NCBI GenBank assembly: GCA_009785215.1
Contig: WQWU01000010.1
Location: 1-52,507 of the forward strand
Length of the DNA: 52,507 nucleotides
Direction: 5' to 3'
DNA from: Treponema sp.
GTDB taxonomy: Bacteria; Spirochaetota; Spirochaetia; Treponematales; Breznakiellaceae
The notes under the pieces were generated by a model. That model had not been told where the DNA came from. It did not search any database and saw nothing but the letters and a program-made list of their open reading frames with translations. Shown piece by piece: positions 51,761 to 52,507 of this stretch (its first letter is position 1; each line of letters begins with the position of its first letter). The position numbers and the translations under genes are program-made.

Positions 51761-52192
51761 CTAATTTATAGGAAAAATTCTTATTCCTGTTTGAGAATAA
51801 TTAGTGCCTTGTTTACGAATAACAAAAAATATATCTTCATAACTTTCACCTCTTCGCTGATAAATTAAATATTCTGCTCCATGCCAGGTCATTAATGTTC
51901 TTAAGTTATCCCTTAAATTAGGGGCAGGTGTAAAATTAAATTCAGATACAAATTGTTCCAAATCATCTGGCCGTTCAAGTTTTGAACCGCGCAAAGAATA
52001 AATATAAGCCAATGCCTGATATGCGCCTTCATTATCAGCGCAAAGGTAAATTGTTAAATTATCACCTGAGAACTCTACATTTCTTTTTATTGTGTATTCT
52101 CCCGGCTCTAATTTTTCTATTGGTGTAGTTGCACAGCTAACAATGATCATTACAAAAGCAATCGCAAAAAATAAAATAGAAAGTTTTTTCAT
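51761..52192 (-). CDS. Small lipoprotein of unknown function
   Basis: 143 residues. Lipobox IVSC (Cys20) after a good signal peptide. The mature part (about 120 residues) contains PGEYTIKRNVEFSGDNLTIYL and a stretch resembling a short surface domain (AYQALAYIYSLRG). I recognise no family. AAGGAG precedes the ATG. A TTGACT sequence about 60 bases upstream may be its -35 box, but no good -10 follows at the right distance. Confidence 0.8.
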   Translation of the reverse strand: MKKLSILFFAIAFVMIIVSCATTPIEKLEPGEYTIKRNVEFSGDNLTIYLCADNEGAYQALAYIYSLRGSKLERPDDLEQFVSEFNFTPAPNLRDNLRTLMTWHGAEYLIYQRRGESYEDIFFVIRKQGTNYSQTGIRIFPIN

Positions 52193-52251
52193 AAATTCTC
52201 CTTATAAACGTGTTTATATTTATATTGACATATAATATCAGTAAAGTCAAT

Positions 52252-52368
52252 AGCCGTAACGCATAGCCCTGGCAGGTTCCGGACGGCTGACATCTGTCAA
52301 CGCACGTTTTGACGTGGCATTTATCTACCTCAGCCGTATGTCACCTGCCAGTGCTCTTCGCTACGGCT
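52252..52368. repeat. GC-rich 117-base inverted repeat, nested
   Basis: Outer arms of 26 bases (52252-52277 and 52343-52368) match at 22 positions when inverted and begin AGCCGTA; an inner pair ACGGCTGA (52283-52290) / TCAGCCGT (52330-52337) nests within, and a further small stem TGTCAA/TTTTGAC sits at the tip. There is no U-tract, start codon or protein-like frame. It lies between the small lipoprotein and the gene at the right edge, in otherwise A/T-rich sequence. It could be a structured RNA, a REP/BIME-type repeat or a decayed MITE. Confidence 0.65.
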
Positions 52369-52383
52369 GTAATAGTTATTGTT

Positions 52384-52507
52384 TTAATTATTGCCGATAT
52401 ATTGCTGGGTAAGTTCGTTTACAAACTTATGAAGCGAGTCATTAAAACATTTTACATAACTCATCGCATCGTTATTAAGTATATTTTCAGGCAGAAAAAG
52501 TTGATAC
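52384..52507 (-). CDS. C-terminal tail of a gene entering from the right edge
   Basis: The last 40 codons of a minus-strand frame end at TAA 52386-52384. The tail reads YQLFLPENILNNDAMS, then YVKCFNDSLHKFVNELTQQ and YIGNN, polar and helical with protein-like composition and no stop within the visible part. The product cannot be identified. It is followed by the nested inverted repeat. Confidence 0.6.
   Translation of the reverse strand, partial: YQLFLPENILNNDAMSYVKCFNDSLHKFVNELTQQYIGNN

Overview
The window reads as a chromosomal segment of a host- or gut-associated spirochaete, most likely in the Treponema clade. This is an inference, because no 16S or other rRNA gene is present. The supporting signs are moderate to low GC, many lipoproteins and signal-peptide proteins, a 7TM-type chemoreceptor, a fermentative oxaloacetate decarboxylase module, and a tmRNA whose deduced tag (AKTDSYEYALAA) has the 12-residue form ending in YALAA that I associate with treponemes. 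There are no phage genes, transposase genes or CRISPR arrays. Repeats are limited to small non-coding elements.

Layout, left to right. 1-3197 (-): a peptide-type ABC importer in which permease and ATPase are fused in one protein. 3257-8553 (+): a secreted beta-propeller protein, a polyol/uronate dehydrogenase, a small secreted protein, a DHH phosphoesterase and a sigma-like protein of unknown function. 8550-9590 (-): aldose epimerase. 9614-16739 (-): a seven-gene unit led by a YtrA-type GntR repressor, followed by a slipin, a LolD/MacB-type ATPase, two FtsX-type permeases, a LolA-like periplasmic protein and an outer-membrane barrel; together they look like an inducible trans-envelope system. 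16836-18770 (+): an NhaC-type antiporter fused to a cyclic-nucleotide-binding domain. 18783-20618 (-): serS and a YchJ-like protein. 20660-26574 (-): a lipoprotein followed without a gap by ilvN, leuA, cimA and ilvB (branched-chain amino acids, with isoleucine probably made from citramalate). 26682-31394 (+): a membrane protein, a MinD-like ATPase, lgt, and oxaloacetate decarboxylase gamma and alpha. 31625-33580 (-): a LysM/degenerate-LytM protein and a group 2 sigma factor, recalling the nlpD-rpoS pair. 33770-35241: dCMP deaminase and an unknown gene. 35275-39340 (-): a phosphate importer with two ATPases. 39689-40032 (-): ssrA, with a duplicated 3' end beside it. 40114-41743 (-): infA with a phosphotransfer protein and an HD-GYP response regulator. 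41817-43184 (+): thrC. 43193-46006 (-): a degenerate cobalamin adenosyltransferase and a chemoreceptor. 46077-51519 (-): ftsH, a TPR-like protein and a trypsin-like lipoprotein protease. The right end holds a small palindromic element, a lipoprotein, a GC-rich inverted repeat and the tail of a further gene.

Two observations stand out. First, the two PstB-like ATPases of the phosphate operon carry complementary lesions: one lacks the signature motif, the other lacks the Walker A lysine, the Q-loop glutamine and the catalytic glutamate. This predicts a heterodimer with one working and one dead ATP site, which is not how PstB is normally described. Second, several transcription units (a beta-propeller gene, galM, the gntR operon, serS, ychJ, thrC and probably the gene starting at 35241) have a -10 box 5-8 bases before the start codon and no Shine-Dalgarno sequence, suggesting leaderless mRNAs, while other genes in the same window have normal ribosome binding sites.
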